38,504 nt of DNA from Clostridiaceae bacterium DTU079 (GTDB taxonomy: Bacteria > Bacillota > Clostridia > Acetivibrionales > Acetivibrionaceae), in NCBI GenBank assembly GCA_001512505.1, contig LFSC01000044.1, forward strand, positions 1-38,504, written 5' to 3'. The notes beneath the pieces are model-generated. The model was not told where the DNA came from. It did no database searches and worked only from the letters and a program-made list of their open reading frames with translations. The stretch's first letter is position 1; the number at the start of each line of letters is the position of its first letter. Shown here piece after piece: positions 26,034 to 34,953 of this stretch. Position numbers and translations under genes: made by a program.

Positions 26034-26121
26034 GTGCATTTCTCCTTTCTTTTGATTTTCATATTTAGTTTTTATTAAAAACATAAAAATATTCAAGAAA
26101 ATAATAAATTTATATATTTTG

Positions 26122-26149
26122 TAATATTATGAAGGAAAGCTTCTTTCGT
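26122..26149 (-). promoter_or_regulatory. Possible mother-cell sigma promoter of the coat genes
   Basis: On the - strand, CATAATATTA (26131-26122) lies 16 bp after AC (26149-26148), resembling the AC-N16-CATAnnnTA pattern of sigma-K or a weak sigma-E -10. About 90 bases separate it from the first coat gene. Degenerate motif in AT-rich DNA, so tentative. Confidence 0.25.
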
Positions 26150-26273
26150 TAAATTCCATTGGAGCATTATATTGCTTATAATAAGATGCTTTTTTAGGGG
26201 CAAATTAATGATGAGGTTTTTTAACACAATTACCGTGACTGATTAATATAGTCTTTTTGGGTGGAGGAAAGAA

Positions 26274-27365
26274 ATGGATAGCAATAAAATATCGTTGAAC
26301 AATAAAAGCATTTCAACATTCAAGGTTGCTGCTACATATATCGGGACGGTAGTGGGAGCAGGTTTTGCTTCCGGACAGGAAACGTTGCAATTCTTTGCTG
26401 TTTTCGGTGTCAGAGGGCTTTTGGGACTTCTTCTTGTTACGGCACTGTTTATATTTTTCGGATATATTATTATGATGATGGGAAAGGAATTCGGGGCAGA
26501 ATCCCATATTGAAATAATAAGGCATTCCGGAGGAAGATACTTAAGTCCTTTAATAGACTGGTTAATAACCTTTTTTCTTTTTGGAGCATTGACAGCCATG
26601 ATAGCCGGATCCGGAGCTCTTGTCAATCAGCAGTTTGGATTGAGTCCCGTATGGGGAAATGTGCTGATGGCCGTTTTTACTGTAGTAACCGTTCTTACCG
26701 GCATTAAAGGGGTCATTAATTCCATCAGTGCGGTGGTACCCTTTCTGTTAACATCAGCTGTGGGTATCAGTATAATTTCGGTTGTTTTTATACCTCCAAC
26801 AGCCGGGAATACTATTCAGGTTTCCGAATCCACGAGTGTACTTATTACCAACTGGTTATGGGCGGCTATTTTGTATATATCATATAATATGGTTTTGTCG
26901 ATTTCCGTATTGGGGCCATTGGGAGTACAGGCCAGGGACAAAAAAACAATCAGAAACGGGGCTATACTCGGGGGCATAGGACTTGGCGCTGCGGCAATAG
27001 CCATATATTTTGCTATAGAAAAGAATTTTGATGCGGTACAGGGTATGGAAATACCTATGATTTTCATTGCAAGGCGTATTGCGTATGTCCTTCAGATAAT
27101 ATATTCATTGGTTCTCATTGCTGAAATATACACCACAGCTGTCAGCAGTCTTTACGGATTTACTGCAAGGGTTTGCGATATGGATTCAAAAAAGGCAAGA
27201 TACTATATTATCGGTACAGCGGTTTTGGCATTGGTTGCAAGTCAATTCGGTTTTTCCAATCTGGTGAGATACCTCTACCCGGTTGTGGGCTATGGCGGGA
27301 TTGTCATGCTTGCAGTGTTGCTGCTTGCATGGTTTAAGGCAATGCGTCGTCCTGTGAAGGCTTAA
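26274..27365 (+). CDS. YkvI-family membrane transporter-like protein
   Basis: 363 aa with about ten hydrophobic segments. The start of the membrane part, GTVVGAGFASGQETLQFF, is characteristic of the YkvI (COG3949) family, distantly related to LeuT-fold amino acid permeases; the glycine-rich first helix suggests a substrate or ion site. The natural substrate is unknown. RBS GGAGGAAAG precedes ATG 26274. No obvious partner gene. Confidence 0.8.
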   Translation: MDSNKISLNNKSISTFKVAATYIGTVVGAGFASGQETLQFFAVFGVRGLLGLLLVTALFIFFGYIIMMMGKEFGAESHIEIIRHSGGRYLSPLIDWLITFFLFGALTAMIAGSGALVNQQFGLSPVWGNVLMAVFTVVTVLTGIKGVINSISAVVPFLLTSAVGISIISVVFIPPTAGNTIQVSESTSVLITNWLWAAILYISYNMVLSISVLGPLGVQARDKKTIRNGAILGGIGLGAAAIAIYFAIEKNFDAVQGMEIPMIFIARRIAYVLQIIYSLVLIAEIYTTAVSSLYGFTARVCDMDSKKARYYIIGTAVLALVASQFGFSNLVRYLYPVVGYGGIVMLAVLLLAWFKAMRRPVKA

Positions 27366-27450
27366 TTTATCCGTTTTTATACCGGTCTAAATCATTTCAG
27401 GCAAGAATTTATGCTTCTTTTTTTCAAACCAATACAAAAAGGTTTTAAAG

Positions 27451-27470
27451 TTGTACCATTTATTGTACAA
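27451..27470 (+). repeat. Inverted repeat upstream of the 27538 gene
   Basis: TTGTAC and GTACAA, perfect 6-bp arms separated by 8 bp. Could be a regulator half-site pair or a weak hairpin. Confidence 0.35.
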
Positions 27471-27537
27471 TATGTATGTGCAATTTTTCAAATCTAAAAT
27501 GCTTCAATATTTTAAAAGACTTTAGAGGAGTATTATA

Positions 27538-28329
27538 ATGAAATTTGAAAATGTGAGAAGTTGGATTGATTTTGTAAATGAAGCTTCTTTAGAAGAACTG
27601 TCAAAACTGCTCAACGATGAATTTTCTTTGGAGGAGTATATAGAAAGTACAGGTTTGATTTACGTAGATAAAGATACATTGTTGAGTATTAAGGATAGAA
27701 TAATGGGATTGGAGTTTGAAAAAAGATTTTGGGAAGAGACTTTGCCTTATATTGATGTAAACTCTTTGAACGAACGATTGCTTAACTATTTAATTGATAA
27801 GAATATAGCAGATTCAATACTGGGTCATATGCCTTTACCGGACAGATACTTGTGGAAGCTTGCCGATAAAATGGAAGAAGCGGCAATAACTTTAGGAAAA
27901 AGGATGTATATTGGAGAAAAATATACCTGTGAAGAATTTGAGGATTTTTTAAATAAATTTATTGACAATCATTGGTTGTTTGACAGTCTATTGCTGATAG
28001 AACCTGGTCATGGCGAAAAAAACAATAAACTTATAAGGACATTGTTTAGAAAAACACAATATAAAGATTTGAAGAGAACAGTTATTAAATCGGTAATTTC
28101 TAATAAAATAAAGCATACCGAAAAGATCGTTATAATTTATAAATATTACAGGACAATGGAACCGGAATATTTACTGTCGATTGCTCAAAACCCGATAACA
28201 CCTGTTGAAATTCTTGAGAGACTGACGAAAATAGAAAAGGTGAAATATGCTAATAAAATAAGGTGTTGTGCGAAAGATAATTTGCAAAGCAGAAATAAGA
28301 ATATTTGTATCGAAAAAGAAAAATCTTGA
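27538..28329 (+). CDS. Hypothetical protein with LRV-like C-terminus
   Basis: 263 aa, highly charged and helical, no signal or membrane segment. RBS TTAGAGGAG is near the ATG. The segment SIAQNPITPVEILERLTKIE resembles variant leucine-rich repeats (NPxTPxEVLExLA). The protein stops abruptly in a lysine/glutamate tail where an apparent immunity-gene fragment begins in another frame, so the C-terminus may be truncated or fused by a deletion. Function unknown; the neighbours suggest a polymorphic-toxin or immunity-like locus. Confidence 0.6.
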   Translation: MKFENVRSWIDFVNEASLEELSKLLNDEFSLEEYIESTGLIYVDKDTLLSIKDRIMGLEFEKRFWEETLPYIDVNSLNERLLNYLIDKNIADSILGHMPLPDRYLWKLADKMEEAAITLGKRMYIGEKYTCEEFEDFLNKFIDNHWLFDSLLLIEPGHGEKNNKLIRTLFRKTQYKDLKRTVIKSVISNKIKHTEKIVIIYKYYRTMEPEYLLSIAQNPITPVEILERLTKIEKVKYANKIRCCAKDNLQSRNKNICIEKEKS

Positions 28330-28453
28330 AGGATATGATATAATCCGATTAAAAGAGTATAAACAAAGTTTTTTTGTTTCGGAGAAGTTTAAAAATATTT
28401 TTCAGTCAAATAATTTTACCGGATATTCTTTTAGAGAAGTGGAATTGGTTTGA
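28268..28453 (+). pseudogene. Fragment resembling an Imm11/DUF1629-type immunity gene
   Basis: An open stretch in a different frame overlaps the end of the previous gene by 62 bases. Its last ~40 residues (IIRLKEYKQSFFVSEKFKN, then NNFTGYSFREVELV) look like the C-terminal end typical of Imm11/DUF1629 proteins (fVSekfk..TGfeF). The N-terminal part is missing and there is no suitable start or RBS. It is best read as a gene remnant, perhaps left by deletion. The family assignment is from memory. Confidence 0.4.
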
Positions 28454-28486
28454 TTTTTATTTTGTGGAGAGTGAGGAGATTATATT

Positions 28487-28765
28487 ATGAAAAATTGTGT
28501 TGTTATTGAAATTATAAATAATGAAAATGAAAAGATTGTCAAACAGTTAGATTTAAATGACTGGTATGAGCAAGAAATTGTTGAGATTGATGATGAAAAA
28601 TATAGAAGAGAGCATAAAATTGTAAATATTAAAGGAATTCAATATGATCAAAACGGAAGAGTGGAAGTATCGTGGAAAACATACTATGATAGTCTTGGCC
28701 GTTTAATAAAAACCGAAGAATATGATGAGAACGGTAATTTAATTAAATCTGAGGAAATAGGCTAA
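28487..28765 (+). CDS. Small protein with YD-like motif
   Basis: 92 aa with RBS GTGAGGAG before ATG 28487. An acidic N-terminal half, then DQNGRVEVSWKTYYDSLGRL and EYDENGNLI, which resemble one and a half YD repeats of RHS proteins. Too short to be an RHS protein. It may be a small toxin-related or immunity protein, or a fragment. Followed by a terminator. Confidence 0.5.
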   Translation: MKNCVVIEIINNENEKIVKQLDLNDWYEQEIVEIDDEKYRREHKIVNIKGIQYDQNGRVEVSWKTYYDSLGRLIKTEEYDENGNLIKSEEIG

Positions 28766-28767
28766 GA

Positions 28768-28804
28768 CGATGATAAACATTGATAACATCGGTTGATTTT
28801 TTTT
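28768..28804 (+). terminator. Intrinsic terminator
   Basis: CGATG / CATCG stem with a long loop, followed after five bases by nine T residues. It isolates the methionine genes from the upstream locus. Confidence 0.55.
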
Positions 28805-28856
28805 TGCTTTCATATATAATGGAAATACTGATAATAATGAGCGGTGATTTTAGGCT

Positions 28857-29501
28857 ATGGAACAGTATGGCAAATTAAAATTTTTTGAGCACATACCGGC
28901 CGTTCCCGATAACAGCATGATTCTCACCCGATTGGGCTACAGGAAAACTAAAACGGTTTTGGATGAGGATTATAAAAAGAAACTTAAAGATTACATAGAT
29001 ACGGGACTGATGCTGTGCAACACAAAAGGAGTTTTTACAAGGCTTAGCATAATAAAACGGGATGAGGAATCCTTAGAGTTGGAAAATGGTGCCGTTCTAA
29101 AGAGCAGAAGCCTGTCAAAGCTTCTTCAGAACAGCATGGAGGTTGTTTTGATGGCGGCTACGGTAGGAAAGGATATTGTGGACAGGATCCTTGATGAGGT
29201 GGAAAACAAGGACGCTGCGTTCGGGCTCGTTTTAGATGCTGTTGCATCGGAAACCGCAGATGCTGCTCTTGACTGGATGGTTGATTTTATAAATAAATTG
29301 ATCAGAAGAGAAGGAAAAAAGCTTACCGGGATGCGATACAGTCCCGGATACGGAGACCTTCCATTGACCAATCAGAAGATTATTTTCGATATATTGGATT
29401 TAAAAAGGCTAGGACTTGAAATAACGGAAAGGTTTATGCTGGTTCCGGAGAAGTCTGTTATTGCCATTGCGGGCATAGAAGGGGTTGAATCTGATGGATA
29501 A
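28857..29501 (+). CDS. Stand-alone B12 methionine synthase reactivation domain
   Basis: 214 aa. Its C-terminal half matches the activation domain of cobalamin-dependent methionine synthase: RYSPGYGDLPLTNQ is the hallmark AdoMet-binding segment, followed by ERFMLVPEKSVIAIAGI. In E. coli this activity is the last domain of MetH; here it is a separate gene just upstream of, and overlapping, a metH without that domain. The expected role is reductive remethylation of oxidised cob(II)alamin with AdoMet. The upstream half (about 1-90) is not recognised. Confidence 0.85.
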   Translation: MEQYGKLKFFEHIPAVPDNSMILTRLGYRKTKTVLDEDYKKKLKDYIDTGLMLCNTKGVFTRLSIIKRDEESLELENGAVLKSRSLSKLLQNSMEVVLMAATVGKDIVDRILDEVENKDAAFGLVLDAVASETADAALDWMVDFINKLIRREGKKLTGMRYSPGYGDLPLTNQKIIFDILDLKRLGLEITERFMLVPEKSVIAIAGIEGVESDG

Positions 29502-31908
29502 AAAAGTTTTTTTGAATTTGCTAAAAGATAATATATTGATACTTGACGGTGCCACGGGTACGGAGCTCCAAAAGAGGGGCATGCCCCAGGGTGTTTGTCC
29601 TGAGATGTGGGCAATTGAAAACCCGGATGTGATTGTGGATATACAAAAAGAATATATAAAAGCAGGGTCTAACGCCGTGTATACCTGCACTTTCGGAGGC
29701 AACAGAGCTAAGCTTTCCGAATTTGGATTTGGTGACAGGACGGTTGAAATAAACAGGAAATTGGCACAGCTTTCAAGACAAGCAGTGGGAGATAAGGGGC
29801 TTGTTGCAGGAGATCTTGCACCGACGGGTCATTTTGTAAGGCCCTTTGGGGACATGCCCTTTGAAGAGGCGGTTAATATTTATAAGGAACAGGTAAAAGG
29901 CCTTTTAGAGGGCGGTGTTGATTTTTTTGTAATTGAGACCATGATGGATATACAGGAGGCAAGAGCAGCCCTGATTGCCGTTAAGGAGAGCTGTGACCTT
30001 CCGGTATGTGTTAGCATGACTTTTGATGAGGGTGGAAGGACCCTTACGGGTACCGATCCTGTGACGGCGCTAATAATTCTGCAGAGCCTTGGTGCAGACG
30101 CAGTGGGATGTAATTGTTCCACAGGACCTGGGGATATGATAAAAATAATACGGGCTATGAAGCCCTATGCAAAGGTTCCGCTTATGGCCAAGCCCAATGC
30201 CGGACTTCCCAAGCTGGTCAACGGAAAGACACAGTTTGACATGGATGCTGAAGAATTCGGAAGCTATGCTAAAGAATTTGCTGAAGCCGGGGTTAATCTT
30301 TTGGGAGGATGCTGCGGTACATCACCTCTGTATATAGAAGAGATTCGGAAAAATATTGGGGGATTAAAGCCTATAGCACCCGAGACGAAAAAAGTAAGTG
30401 CCGTTGCTTCTGCACGAAAAACGGTTTTTATAGATGCTGATGAGCCTGTAGTAGTGGTGGGTGAAAGAATAAACCCCTCAGGTAAAAAAATGCTTCAAGA
30501 GGAATTGAGACAGGGCATGACATCTTTGGTAAAACAGTTTGCCCGGGAACAGGTGGAAAAGGGTGCCAGCGTACTGGATGTTAATGTTGGAATGCCGGGA
30601 ATAGATGAGAAGGAGACCATGGTTAAGGTGGTGGAGGAGCTCTCTTCCATAACCGATGCGCCCCTTTGCCTTGATTCGTCCTCGCCGGAGGTTTTGGAGG
30701 CGGCACTGAGAATTTATCCCGGACGAGCACTTATAAACTCCATATCCGCAGAAAAGGTAAAGTTGGAAAAGCTTTTGCCGATAACTACAAAGTACGGGGC
30801 AATGTTTATTCTGCTTCCTTTAAGTGATGAGGGAGTACCTGAGACAGCTGAGGAAAGATATAAGATTGTTGAGAAGGTATATAACGAAGCCTCAGGATTT
30901 GGCTATACGAAAAGCGATTTTGTTGTAGACGGCCTTGTAATGACGGTATCTGCAGACCAGAAGGCTGCAGTTGAAACCTTAAAGGTCATAGACTGGTGCA
31001 GTACTGACTTCGGTTGCGGTACAATAGTTGGGCTGTCAAATGTGTCCTTCGGTATGCCCGAAAGGAAATGGATCAATTCGGCTTTTCTTGCCATGGCTAT
31101 AGGACGGGGTCTTACCATGGCAATACTGAATCCTTCCGGTGACACTCTGATGAATATAAAGATGGCATCGGATGTTTTGAAGGTAAAGGACAAAAACAGC
31201 ATGAAATATATAGAATATTTTGCCGGTCAAAAGGAGCAAAAGCCTGCTGCTGAGAAAAAGGATGAGATTAAAAGCAGCGTTGAAAAAATATATGATGCTG
31301 TTGTAAAAGGTGACCGGGAGAGTATAGCCCAATATATTGATAACGCTTTAAAAGAAGGTGTTGAGCCTTCACATATTGTTGATAAATATTTGATTCCTGC
31401 AATAACCCATGTAGGGGATCTCTACGACAAAAAGGAGTATTTTCTCCCCCAGTTGATTCAAAGTGCCGAGACCATGAAAACAGCCTTTGGAATTTTAGAA
31501 CCCCTTCTTTCAAAGGATGTAGATGAGGATGGAAGGAAAAAGGTACGGATAGTTCTGGCTACGGTTAAAGGAGATATACACGATATAGGAAAAAATATCG
31601 TAGGGTTGATGCTCAAAAATTACGGCTTTGAGGTTTATGACCTGGGCAAGGATGTGGATGCCGGTGAAATAGTAAAAAAGGCAAAAGAAACCAAAGCATC
31701 AATTATAGGTCTATCTGCGCTCATGACCACAACAATGCTTGAAATGAAGGAAGTTGTGGACCTTGCCGAAAAAGAAGGTCTTGATGTAAAAATAATGATC
31801 GGCGGAGCCGTGGTTAATGCCGAATATGCAAAAGAAATAGGCGCCGACGGATACGCTGAGGATGCCTATGCTGCAGTAAAGCTTGCAAGCAAGTTTTCAC
31901 AAATGTGA
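29494..31908 (+). CDS. metH: Cobalamin-dependent methionine synthase lacking activation domain
   Basis: 804 aa, against about 1227 in E. coli. Domains: homocysteine-binding barrel (1-300) with zinc cysteines C208, C273 and C274 (GCCGTSP); methyltetrahydrofolate barrel (about 310-590; GERINPSGKKM, DVNVGMPGIDE); B12 cap (about 600-680); and B12-binding Rossmann domain with H696 in DIHDIGKN. It moves methyl from methyl-folate through cobalamin to homocysteine. ATG 29494, 9 bases after AAGGGG, overlaps the reactivation gene by 8 bp; TTG 29485 is a weaker option. No SAM or cobalamin riboswitch is visible upstream. Confidence 0.95.
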   Translation: MDKKVFLNLLKDNILILDGATGTELQKRGMPQGVCPEMWAIENPDVIVDIQKEYIKAGSNAVYTCTFGGNRAKLSEFGFGDRTVEINRKLAQLSRQAVGDKGLVAGDLAPTGHFVRPFGDMPFEEAVNIYKEQVKGLLEGGVDFFVIETMMDIQEARAALIAVKESCDLPVCVSMTFDEGGRTLTGTDPVTALIILQSLGADAVGCNCSTGPGDMIKIIRAMKPYAKVPLMAKPNAGLPKLVNGKTQFDMDAEEFGSYAKEFAEAGVNLLGGCCGTSPLYIEEIRKNIGGLKPIAPETKKVSAVASARKTVFIDADEPVVVVGERINPSGKKMLQEELRQGMTSLVKQFAREQVEKGASVLDVNVGMPGIDEKETMVKVVEELSSITDAPLCLDSSSPEVLEAALRIYPGRALINSISAEKVKLEKLLPITTKYGAMFILLPLSDEGVPETAEERYKIVEKVYNEASGFGYTKSDFVVDGLVMTVSADQKAAVETLKVIDWCSTDFGCGTIVGLSNVSFGMPERKWINSAFLAMAIGRGLTMAILNPSGDTLMNIKMASDVLKVKDKNSMKYIEYFAGQKEQKPAAEKKDEIKSSVEKIYDAVVKGDRESIAQYIDNALKEGVEPSHIVDKYLIPAITHVGDLYDKKEYFLPQLIQSAETMKTAFGILEPLLSKDVDEDGRKKVRIVLATVKGDIHDIGKNIVGLMLKNYGFEVYDLGKDVDAGEIVKKAKETKASIIGLSALMTTTMLEMKEVVDLAEKEGLDVKIMIGGAVVNAEYAKEIGADGYAEDAYAAVKLASKFSQM

Positions 31909-31979
31909 TATAGAAGTATGCAAAAAAATTAATCGAAATACATATCAAAAATTAATTTCCCATGAATAATTATTTCTTA

Positions 31980-32008
31980 TTGACACAATATATAGTATAT
32001 GGTATAAT
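31980..32008 (+). promoter_or_regulatory. Strong sigma-A promoter of nrdDG
   Basis: Consensus TTGACA (31980-31985), exactly 17 bp, and consensus TATAAT (32003-32008). The predicted start (about 32014) lies inside the palindrome, and a ~75-nt leader precedes nrdD. The spacer contains NrdR box 1. Confidence 0.88.
31983..31998 (+). promoter_or_regulatory. NrdR box 1
   Basis: ACACAATATATAGTAT matches the NrdR consensus acaCwAtATaTwGtgt at 15 of 16 positions. It sits between -35 and -10, so NrdR would exclude RNA polymerase. Confidence 0.75.
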
Positions 32009-32041
32009 GAACCATAACAACATGTTGTTATGGTTCATTAT
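32004..32041 (+). promoter_or_regulatory. Perfect 38-bp palindrome containing NrdR box 2
   Basis: Bases 32004-32041 read the same on both strands (arms ATAATGAACCATAACAACA). The central 16 bp (32015-32030, TAACAACATGTTGTTA) keep every strongly conserved NrdR position. The centre lies 32 bp from that of box 1, three helical turns, matching the usual tandem NrdR spacing. The arms extend well past an NrdR box, so a second regulator or a leader-RNA hairpin is possible. Confidence 0.7.
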
Positions 32042-32088
32042 CAAATTTCCTTTCAATTCAAAAAAGAAATTTTATAGGAGATGTCCAA

Positions 32089-34179
32089 ATGGTTACTAAA
32101 ATTACAAAGAGAGATGGAAGGTACGAAAGATACCAGCCTGAAAAAATAACATGGGCTATTTTTAGTGCTGCTACAGCCTGTGGAGGTAATGATTTTGCCA
32201 AGGCGGAAGAGCTTTGCCGTCAGGTGGATGAAATTGTGCAGGAAAAGTTTTGTGATAGCATACCCGGTGTGGAGGATATTCAAGATATTGTTGAAAAGGT
32301 TTTGATTGAAAACGGTCATGCAAAGACTGCAAAGGCATACATACTATACCGTGAAAAAAGGAAAAGTGCCCGTGACCTCAACGCATTGGTGGGAGCCACT
32401 ATTGATCTCTTTACCAACTATCTTGGGGATAAGGATTGGCATATCCAGGAGAATGCCAACACCCAAAAAAGTATCAACGGTCTTAACAATTATGTCAGGG
32501 AGACCTTTACTAAAAAATACTGGCTCCATGAAATTTATCCCATAGAGGTTAGGGAAGCCCATGAAAACGGAGATTGTCATATTCATGACCTTGGATTTTT
32601 CGGTCCCTATTGTGCAGGATGGGATTTGCGTCAACTGCTTTTAGAAGGATTCGGTGGTGTTGAAGGAAAGCTTGAAAGCAACCCCGCAAAGCATTTACGT
32701 TCTTTCTTGGGACAAATTGTAAACTCGACATTTACAACGCAAGGGGAGACAGCCGGTGCTCAGGCATGGTCCAGTTTTGACACCTATTGTGCACCGTTCA
32801 TACGTCATGACAATATGACATATGAACAAGTGAGGCAATGTCTTCAGGAGTTTGTTTTTAACATAAATGTTCCTACAAGGGTTGGATTTCAATGCCCATT
32901 TTCCAACCTCACCTTTGACATAAAAGTTCCCAATACTTTAAAGGACGAGCCGGTTATAATCGGAGGACAATACACCGAGCATACTTATGGTGAGTTTCAA
33001 AAGGAAATGGATATTTTCAACAAAGCATTTTGCGATGTTATGCTTGAAGGTGACGCAAAAGGAAGGGTGTTTACATTCCCCATACCTACAATAAACATAA
33101 CTAAAGACTTTGATTGGGACAACCCTGTAGTGGACGAGTTCATGAAAATAACTTGCAAATACGGAATACCGTATTTTGCTAACTATGTAAATTCCGATCT
33201 TTCTCCGGAGGATGCGGTTTCTATGTGCTGCCGTCTCAGAATTGACACCTCAGAGCTTCGGAAAAGAGGAGGAGGACTTTTCGGAAGCAATCCCCTTACC
33301 GGTTCCATTGGGGTTTTCACAATAAATCTTCCCAGAATTGGGTATTTGTCAAAATCGGAAAGTGAGTTTAAGGCAAGGCTTTGGAAGATTGCGAATATTG
33401 GAAAAACCTCACTTGAGATTAAACGAAAAATAATTGAGCAACAATCGGAAAGAGGATTGTATCCCTATTCGACGCATTTTCTTAGAAATGTTAAGCAAAG
33501 AACAGGGCAGTATTGGTTCAATCATTTCAATACAATAGGAATAGTCGGTATGAATGAAGCATTACTGAACTTTATGGGAAAGGACCTCACAACCCGTGAG
33601 GGACAGAGGTTTGCCATTGATATTATGAATTATTTACGAGATATTTTAGTTGAGTTCCAGAACGAGACAGGGCATTTTTACAATCTTGAGGCAACTCCGG
33701 CGGAGGGAACATCATACAGACTGGCTAAGTTGGACAGAGACAGGTATCCGAATATAATTACGGCCGGAATAGAAACTCCTTATTATACCAATTCCACTCA
33801 GCTTCCGGTAGGTTACACCGATGATATTTTTGAGGTTCTGGAGCTTCAGGATGAACTGCAATCGTTGTATACGGGCGGAACGGTTCAGCACCTTTATTTG
33901 GGAGAAAGCATTGAGGATATTGATGTCTGCAAAAAGCTTATTCAGAAGGTATTTAACAATTATAAAATGCCGTATATATCAATTACGCCCACCTTTAGTA
34001 TCTGTAACGAACACGGCTATATAAAGGGAGAGCATTTTACATGTCCGGAGTGTGGCAGGGAAACCGAGGTTTGGTCGAGAGTAACCGGATATTTGAGGCC
34101 GGTAAAGAATTATAATATCGGTAAGAAGGAAGAGTATTTTGAAAGAAAGAAATTTAAAGTTGTGGAGAAGGTATCATGA
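32089..34179 (+). CDS. nrdD: Anaerobic (class III) ribonucleoside-triphosphate reductase
   Basis: 696 aa. Makes deoxyribonucleotides without oxygen using a glycyl radical. An N-terminal ATP-cone (KITKRDGRYERYQPEKI, about 1-95) gives allosteric overall-activity control. The C-terminal glycyl radical site is G667 in RVTGYLRP. A zinc site just before it comprises C639, probably H642 (CNEHGY), C652 and C655 (CPECG). Starts at ATG 32089 after AGGAGATG. The stop overlaps nrdG by ATGA, coupling it to its activase. Confidence 0.96.
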   Translation: MVTKITKRDGRYERYQPEKITWAIFSAATACGGNDFAKAEELCRQVDEIVQEKFCDSIPGVEDIQDIVEKVLIENGHAKTAKAYILYREKRKSARDLNALVGATIDLFTNYLGDKDWHIQENANTQKSINGLNNYVRETFTKKYWLHEIYPIEVREAHENGDCHIHDLGFFGPYCAGWDLRQLLLEGFGGVEGKLESNPAKHLRSFLGQIVNSTFTTQGETAGAQAWSSFDTYCAPFIRHDNMTYEQVRQCLQEFVFNINVPTRVGFQCPFSNLTFDIKVPNTLKDEPVIIGGQYTEHTYGEFQKEMDIFNKAFCDVMLEGDAKGRVFTFPIPTINITKDFDWDNPVVDEFMKITCKYGIPYFANYVNSDLSPEDAVSMCCRLRIDTSELRKRGGGLFGSNPLTGSIGVFTINLPRIGYLSKSESEFKARLWKIANIGKTSLEIKRKIIEQQSERGLYPYSTHFLRNVKQRTGQYWFNHFNTIGIVGMNEALLNFMGKDLTTREGQRFAIDIMNYLRDILVEFQNETGHFYNLEATPAEGTSYRLAKLDRDRYPNIITAGIETPYYTNSTQLPVGYTDDIFEVLELQDELQSLYTGGTVQHLYLGESIEDIDVCKKLIQKVFNNYKMPYISITPTFSICNEHGYIKGEHFTCPECGRETEVWSRVTGYLRPVKNYNIGKKEEYFERKKFKVVEKVS

Positions 34180-34868
34180 TAATTTCCGGAATTCAAAAAA
34201 ATTCCTTTGTAGATTTCCCGGGAAAAGTGTCAGCTGTTGTTTTTACACCGGGCTGTAATATGAATTGCTTTTACTGCCACAACAGAATGCTGATTTCCTC
34301 TGAAAATAACGAAGGAATGATGGAGACCGATTCGTTTTTGAATATGCTCTCCAACAGAAAGGGTTTTTTGGACGGCGTGGTTGTAAGCGGTGGAGAGCCT
34401 ACCCTCCAAAACGACTTGGGGGATTTTATAAAAAGGGTTAAGAATTTGGGTTATCCCGTTAAGCTGGATACCAACGGATCAAATCCCGAGGCGATTGAAA
34501 GCCTTATCGATAAAGGCTTGGTTGACTATATCGCCATGGATATCAAAGCTCCTTTGGATAGATACAGCGAAATTTGCGGCAGGGATGTGGACATTGAAAG
34601 AATTAAGAGGAGCATAGATATCTTGAAAAGGGGCACCGTGGCTTATGAATTCCGTACCACCGTTGCACCGGGACTGAACATGGATGATATTTTTAAAATT
34701 GCGAGGAGTATTGCCGGAGCAAGGCTGTATGTATTGCAAAAATGCAGGGAGATTAAAGGGGCAGATATGAGAATTTCATACAGTCCGCAGTTTTTACTGG
34801 ATGCGGCGGTGAAAATTAAAGGAATTGTAAACAGGGTTGAAACAAGAGGTGTTGCCGTATCGGCATAA
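34176..34868 (+). CDS. nrdG: NrdG, anaerobic reductase-activating radical SAM enzyme
   Basis: 230 aa. Generates the glycyl radical on NrdD using AdoMet and a [4Fe-4S] cluster bound by CX3CX2C (CNMNCFYC; C27, C31, C34). Other motifs: IQKNSFVDFPGKVSAVVF, VVSGGEPTLQ and DYIAMDIKAP. It is longer than the ~155-aa E. coli NrdG and of the type widespread in anaerobes (related to pyruvate formate-lyase activases). It overlaps nrdD and is followed by a terminator. Confidence 0.94.
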   Translation: MIISGIQKNSFVDFPGKVSAVVFTPGCNMNCFYCHNRMLISSENNEGMMETDSFLNMLSNRKGFLDGVVVSGGEPTLQNDLGDFIKRVKNLGYPVKLDTNGSNPEAIESLIDKGLVDYIAMDIKAPLDRYSEICGRDVDIERIKRSIDILKRGTVAYEFRTTVAPGLNMDDIFKIARSIAGARLYVLQKCREIKGADMRISYSPQFLLDAAVKIKGIVNRVETRGVAVSA

Positions 34869-34916
34869 TCTTCTGCAAACGAGAATTTTTAAACCGATGT
34901 GTTATTGCATTATCAG

Positions 34917-34953
34917 CCCACAAGGCTCATTAAAAAAGTCTTGTGGGTTTTTT
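34917..34953 (+). terminator. Intrinsic terminator after nrdG
   Basis: CCCACAAG / CTTGTGGG, a perfect 8-bp stem, followed by six T residues. Confidence 0.88.

Noticed and set aside
28766-28856. SAM or cobalamin riboswitch ahead of the methionine genes
   Set aside because: Only about 90 bases are available, mostly a terminator; no kink-turn or B12-box sequence seen.
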